Positions 58,950 through 64,000 of a stretch of 64,000 nt of DNA are shown here, one piece after another; the stretch's first letter is position 1, and each line of letters begins with the position of its first letter. The notes under the pieces are model-generated. The model saw nothing but the letters and a program-made list of their open reading frames with translations, was not told the origin of the DNA and did not search any database. The translations under genes were made by a program, and so were the position numbers. The stretch is from Microcebus murinus (Eukaryota > Chordata > Mammalia > Primates > Cheirogaleidae), in the NCBI RefSeq assembly GCF_040939455.1, contig NC_134107.1, forward strand, positions 16,369,537-16,433,536, read 5' to 3'.

Positions 58950-59678
58950 AGATAAAAAGGCAACAATAAGCAATACAAAATCATGTGTGCATACTCAACA
59001 TATCCAGCTAAATTCCCCACAGACAGTTTAATTGCTTCTTTCATAGAGAAGTGGGATGAGGAGCTATAGATGCCCTCATGTGGGGTGTCCCCTGAGGGCT
59101 TCCTATCTCTATAAACCCCTCCTAATTCTCTTTCATTAGCCTGTGAAATCCTAAGACTCTATGATATCATTTTAAGAGACAAGAGTGTGTACTGGGCCAC
59201 TTTATTTTTCCAAATGCATACAGCTGTCAGTACCTACAGGCCTTCTCCAGACCTGAGATTTGCTAAGTCTGCAACCAATTGCCAAGGAAATCACATCAAG
59301 ATTAAAATTATATTGAATGACCTTAAAATGATAACCCCTTAACCGGTTGGTTTTATTAAAGACCTTCCCTTATCTGCTATTTACAGATGAAATTCTGTGA
59401 ATTATGTAGGAGAGGTAATTTTATTGTGTTTGTTTGTTTTATAAATAAAAAGGAGGTAAGTGGCCCCTCCAAGTAAGACTTAGTGGTAGATTCAGAACCC
59501 AAACTCAGGGACTTAGATGCATGGTAGTGTTTTTCCCTCCATCTTTCCTTGTCTTAAAGAGCTTGGAACCTTTTGACAACTACATGTGAGAGAGTGTCTC
59601 TAAGAGCATTTAAGCCTTATTTCATGACTGAACTTCTGATTTTAGACACATTATTCAGGATTCTGTTCCAGCAACAAG
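58950..59678 (+). promoter_or_regulatory. Duplicated OR upstream block with putative 5' non-coding exon (gene 4)
   Basis: Shares 'cacagacagtttaattgct' (59018) with the gene 2 block and 'gaacttctgattttagac' and 'attcaggatt' with the gene 3 block. Ends at donor caacaag|gtaag at 59678/59679. The acceptor for the coding exon is probably AG at 62705-62706, giving an intron of about 3 kb that carries a young L1. Confidence 0.6.
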
Positions 59679-60134
59679 GTAAGTGTCTATATTTCATATA
59701 CAGTTTTAGTAAATAGGATAATTCATGCAAAAGTAGTGGGACAATTCTACATATTATACTATGCTTCTTGAGCACAGAAATATGTGCTTTAAACATTTTT
59801 TTTCTAAAACAGTAAGATGAAGTTGGGGTATAGATGTCAAAACTTCCATTAATAGGGACTTTAGTGATACTTATGAAGTATCATACTGCTTCCCTAAAGA
59901 AGATGAACAAAAATTAAGATAATGCTCTGATTGAGTAGGTGGTAATTTTGTCTTATTCACTATCAAGCTCCTACTGGAGATAAAACTAACAAACAAACTA
60001 ACAAACAAAAATAGCAGAAGTGTGAATCAACAGTTCTTTAAACTACAAAAAGAATGAAATGAATTGACAAGAATCAAACCACATTTTAACATTTTTCTAA
60101 ACATATGGATTGTGAGGTAGCAAAAAGCAAAGAT

Positions 60135-61008
60135 TTTGATTCCCTCCCCACCCAGCTGCCCGACACCTGATAAATGTTATTCCTATATGTCCACTTAGGT
60201 GTTGATCAGTTAATACCAATTTGCTGGTGAGTACATGTGGTTATTTTTCCATTCTTGAGATACTTCACTTAATAGAATGGGTTCCAGCTCTAGCCAGGAA
60301 AATACAAGAGGTTCTATATCACTGTTGTTTCTTATAGCTGAATAGTACTCCATGGTATACATATACCATATTTTATTAATCCACTCACTTATTGATGGGC
60401 ATTTGGGTTGTTTCCACAGCTTTGCAATTGTGAATTGTGCTACTATAAACATTTGAGAGCAGATTTGTTTTTTTATAGAGTGACTTTTGGATAGATGCCC
60501 AGCTGTGGGATTGCTGGATCAAGTGGTAGATCCACTTGTATAGCTTTAAGGTATTTCCATATTGATTTCCACAGAGGTTGAAGTAGTTTGCAGTCCCACC
60601 CGCAGTGTAGGAGTGTTCCTATCTCTCCACATCCATGCCAACATTTATTGTTTTGGCCATTCTCACTGGAGATAAGTGATATCTCATCGTGGTTTTGATT
60701 TGCATTTCCCTGATGATTAGAGATGTTGAGCATTTTTTTCATATGTTTGTTGGTGATTATTCTGTCTTCTTTTGCAAAGTTTCTGTTCATGTCCTTTGCC
60801 CACTTTTTGATAAGGTTGTTTGATTTTTTCCTTGCTGATTTTCCTGAGTCCTAAATAGATTCTAGTTATCAGCCCTTTATTGGATGTGTAGCTTGCAAAA
60901 ATTTTCTCCCATTCTGTGGGTTGTCTGTTTGCTCTTGTGACAGTTTCTTTGGCTATGCAGAAGCTTTTTAATTTGATCAGGTCTCATTTATTAAATCTTG
61001 AATATTCT
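60135..61008 (-). mobile_element. 5'-truncated L1, minus strand (young type)
   Basis: Antisense: 'gcccgacacctgataaatgt', 'taggtgttgatcagttaata', 'gaatagtactccatggtata', 'gattgctggatcaagtggta', 'ctatgcagaagctttttaat'. The minus frames 60210-60452 and 60473-60790 are ORF2 leftovers. Same type as 36354-37302. Confidence 0.8.
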
Positions 61009-62706
61009 TGATACTAGTTGTGTAATTGTACAATATTACATAACTTTTCAAATCTCTAATTCCCCTAATGGTAAAACAAAACAAAACAAAATAATATTAA
61101 CTTGTACCACACAAATACACACAAACACACACATACACACATTTATATGAAAAACTTTAGAATTAGCTGCAGAACAAAATATATCCTAAAAGTGTTTATG
61201 TATGTTAAAGTTCACAACCATAATACTTATGATTGCTGTAATACTTATAAGCCAAACTTATAGGCTGTAGTGTGGAAAGATGGCAGGCAATAGTAGTTAG
61301 CAGAATATAAATGCCCTTTTTAATTTAATACACTGTTCGTGCACAAGACCTGATTCAAATAATTTTGCAGCATAGAGCTTGCCACCAAACAGGTTTGCAG
61401 ACTAAATGTAACCCACAGGTGATGCATTTTAAACTCTAAATATCTGTATTCAACCAAGGGATGACAATAATAATGGAAAGAATCAGTTTAATAATAGAAG
61501 ACTCTTTCAAGCCAATCTACAATATAAATTTTAAGGAAGAAATTAAACAAAAGAATGGCTTATGTGGAATAGCTAGAGAACCCAATCATATGGGTGGAAT
61601 ATAGAATTACTAGAGGGTACAGAACATCTCAAACGTCCTAGCGTATGAAAAAAGACAAACTGAAGAGCGAGACTATATAACTTCAAAGTTTACCCAAAAT
61701 ATGAAGCCCTACAGATATGAAGCCCCCTTTATCAAACTAACACAGAGACCATGATTCTATCCCAGTAATACTCTTATAACTAGCATTCATCAGAATTTTG
61801 TTTGTGGTTTTTAAAATAATTTTCAAAAACAATACCTGGAAGCAGGTCTCATTAATATTTTTATTTTTCAGTTAGAATAAATGAGGTTCAGGGAAGTAAA
61901 GTTGGGACCAAGACTGCCTAGGTAGTAAATGGTAGGGCTGATATACACCTTTCCCTAGAGCCCAAGCTCTGTACCTGATGCTCTGTCTTCCCCCAGAATT
62001 TCCTTTGCAGGGTTGTACATTCCCCTACTGCCTCATTTATCCTAAGACTGCTAATGTGCATGTATCTCTGTTTCTTCACTGTGAAACCTCAGTCACTGAC
62101 TTTGTACCAATGAAGACAATGAGTAATTATAAATTGCTTCCCTTTCAATTTGATTTATATCCAATTAAGACCACTGGACTTGAGAATTTGTCTCCTTGGC
62201 CCAAAGATTGGCTTGACAATTAATACCTGTGTAAATATAAATAAGTCATTTAATCTTATGTGTTTCATAATTTAAATAAATATAATAAGTAACCAACCTC
62301 AGTTAATATTGTTGAAAGGAATCAATAAATATACATGTGAATTCTCTAGAGCAGTTCCTAGTGTGTGAGTAACATAGAAAATATTCTTTTTCTAGACTAG
62401 GGAAAATTGAATTAACAGATAAATGCATTCCAGATAAGTCACCTTGGACAAGTCATGAAATATTTTACATATTGGTTTATAAATTTATAAAATCAAAACT
62501 TGGAAGATTATTCATAAAGATACTTTAAATTCAACAGATTATAACTGTAGATAATACACTAAATATTGTTGTCAGGCCTATGCTGTAGATCTATACAATT
62601 TTAAACTAAAATTTTTTGCTATCATTAAATAATGTGTATGAGATTTATATAATTCTAAACCTCTTTTTTGTTTATCACTCTAATCCTTTATATCTCATTG
62701 CTGAAG
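61009..62706 (+). other. Predicted intron of OR gene 4, second part
   Basis: No gene. MIR-like text at 61860-61980 (minus sense, 'aatgaggttcagggaagtaa') and a short ACAC run at 61107-61141. The frame at 61978-62223 has no motif. Confidence 0.45.
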
Positions 62707-62733
62707 GACATCTCCTCATTCACATTGACACTG

Positions 62734-63666
62734 ATGGAGAATTGTACAGAAGTGACACAGTTCATTCTTCTAGGACTAACCAATGCCCCGGAACTCCAGG
62801 TCCTCCTCTTTATATTACTCACTCTCATTTACCTCTTAACTCTGATTGGGAACCTGGGGATGATGGTGTTGATCCTGTTGGACTCTCGTCTCCACACTCC
62901 CATGTACTTTTTCCTCAGTAGCTTGTCTCTAGCAGACTTTGGATACTCCTCAGCTGTCACTCCCAAGGTCATGGCTGGGCTCCTCATAGGAGACAAGTTC
63001 ATCTCCTACAACACATGTGCTGCTCAAATGTTCTTTTTTGTAGCTTTTGCCACTGTGGAAAATTACCTGTTGGCATCAATGGCCTATGACCGCTACGCGG
63101 CAGTGTGTAAACCACTACATTACACCACCACCATGACGACGAGTGTGTGTGCTCAGCTGGCCATAGGCTCCTACATCTGTGGTTTCCTAAATGCTTCCTT
63201 CCACATTGGGGACATATTCAGTCTCTCTTTCTGTAAATCCAGCCTGGTCCATCACTTTTTCTGTGATGTTCCAGCAGTCATGGCCCTGTCTTGCTCTGAT
63301 AAACACATTAGTGAGGTGGTTCTGGTTTTTATGTCAAGCTTTAATGTTGTTTTTGCTCTGTTGGTTATTTTGATCTCCTACATGTTTGTATTTATCACCG
63401 TCTCAAAGATGCACTCAACTCAGGGACACCAGAAGGCTTTGTCCACCTGTGCTTCTCACCTCACTGCAGTCTGCATCTTCTATGGGACAGTCATCTTCAT
63501 GTACTTACAGCCCAGCTCCAGTCACTCCATGGACACAGACAAAATTGCATCTGTGTTCTATGCTGTGGTCATCCCCATGCTAAACCCTGTTGTCTACAGC
63601 CTGAGGAACAACGAAGTCAAGAGGGCATTCAAGAAAGTTGTTGAGAAAGCAAAACTTTCTCTATGA
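62734..63666 (+). CDS. Olfactory receptor, OR5B subfamily (gene 4)
   Basis: Intact 310-residue odorant receptor. The ATG at 62734 gives '[10 protein letters not shown]' (sequon N3-C-T); the frame extends to 62668 only via a TTG. Features: GN at 39-40, '[19 protein letters not shown]', '[20 protein letters not shown]', [10 protein letters not shown] from 116 with a canonical DRY, '[15 protein letters not shown]', [10 protein letters not shown], '[15 protein letters not shown]' and tail '[11 protein letters not shown]'. The wording is closest to OR5B2/OR5B3/OR5B17 as remembered, and to gene 3, with which its 5' exon block is also shared. The two are therefore likely recent sister copies despite opposite strands. 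No defect seen. Confidence 0.95.
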   Translation: MENCTEVTQFILLGLTNAPELQVLLFILLTLIYLLTLIGNLGMMVLILLDSRLHTPMYFFLSSLSLADFGYSSAVTPKVMAGLLIGDKFISYNTCAAQMFFFVAFATVENYLLASMAYDRYAAVCKPLHYTTTMTTSVCAQLAIGSYICGFLNASFHIGDIFSLSFCKSSLVHHFFCDVPAVMALSCSDKHISEVVLVFMSSFNVVFALLVILISYMFVFITVSKMHSTQGHQKALSTCASHLTAVCIFYGTVIFMYLQPSSSHSMDTDKIASVFYAVVIPMLNPVVYSLRNNEVKRAFKKVVEKAKLSL

Positions 63667-64000
63667 TTGGGAATTTAACATTGCAGTATGCACAATAATG
63701 TTTCATTCATCTCATATCTTCTTCATGAGATGAGTTACTAAGATATTTAAAAACCCATAATGCATTTAAATTCCTGAGGTGATATGCTTACCTCTTCAGA
63801 AGTCCATAGTCTAGTAATAAAATATTCTCAGAAATGTAATGCCTGAATGAAGAAGGCTTAAAGGAATTGTTATAAGTTTTAGGACTTGCTTGTCAAACCT
63901 TGATAACGATATTTCATTTATTCACTTGTTCCACTTACATTTTCCTTACCACATTCTAATGCAAACATACATGTGAAACAGGAGCAGCAACAACCCCATG
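63667..64000. other. Downstream flank of OR gene 4
   Basis: AT-rich. An AATAAA at about 63817 could serve as the polyadenylation signal of gene 4. Nothing else is recognised before the window ends. Confidence 0.4.

Noticed and set aside
1..64000. Search for CRISPR arrays, operons, riboswitches or a novel multi-gene system
   Set aside because: No regularly spaced repeats with unique spacers and no prokaryotic gene organisation. The content is that of a mammalian OR cluster with transposons.

Overview
The window is nuclear DNA from a primate, most likely a strepsirrhine (lemur/loris/galago group). Evidence: intronless mammalian olfactory-receptor (OR) genes, 7SL-derived dimeric Alu elements, and Alu and L1 3'-end variants that I associate from memory with strepsirrhine genomes. 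Examples are the Alus at 39390-39682 and 51523-51853 and the L1 ends at 35848, 36354 and 38846. The species call is inference; the primate call is firm.

The genes form a small cluster of class II ORs of the OR5B subfamily: four intact receptors at 24251-25195 (+), 40272-41210 (+), 52259-53203 (-) and 62734-63666 (+), plus a 5'-truncated OR pseudogene at 6211-6581 (+). Upstream of each intact gene lies a block that resembles its counterparts and ends in a consensus splice donor (22315, 34740, 55629 on the minus strand, 59678). A splice acceptor lies 20-30 bases before each start codon. Each gene therefore probably has a non-coding 5' exon, a 1.9-5.5 kb intron and a single coding exon, and the duplications that made the cluster carried the promoter region along.

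The rest is mostly interspersed repeats. 1-9.3 kb holds MIR, old L1 pieces, a GA-rich duplication around an L1 fragment, the OR pseudogene and an Alu. 9.35-14.8 kb holds a minus-strand ERV-L remnant (MLT2-like LTR plus internal region). It is interrupted by a complete 2.7-kb Charlie3-type hAT transposon with a perfect 8-bp target duplication and by a 193-bp non-autonomous hAT element. 14.8-24 kb holds Alu, LTR-like and L1 debris and the first OR upstream block. 28-33 kb is an L1 mosaic with a nested MLT1 LTR. 35.8-39.7 kb holds younger L1 3' ends and an Alu. 47-51 kb and 56-61 kb are mainly L1.

The most notable element is a young class II endogenous retrovirus, 42303-47140 on the minus strand. 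It has two 328-bp LTRs that look identical base for base, a 6-bp target duplication (CTTACT), a tRNA-Phe primer-binding site and a polypurine tract. Its 906-codon pol frame is uninterrupted and carries RT, RNase H and integrase with all catalytic residues. Most of gag, all of pro and most of env are missing, and the surviving env is frameshifted, so this is a deletion derivative and not a complete virus. LTR layout, primer choice and pol type resemble the IAP-like/betaretrovirus group. I saw no tRNA gene, CRISPR array or other novel multi-gene system.
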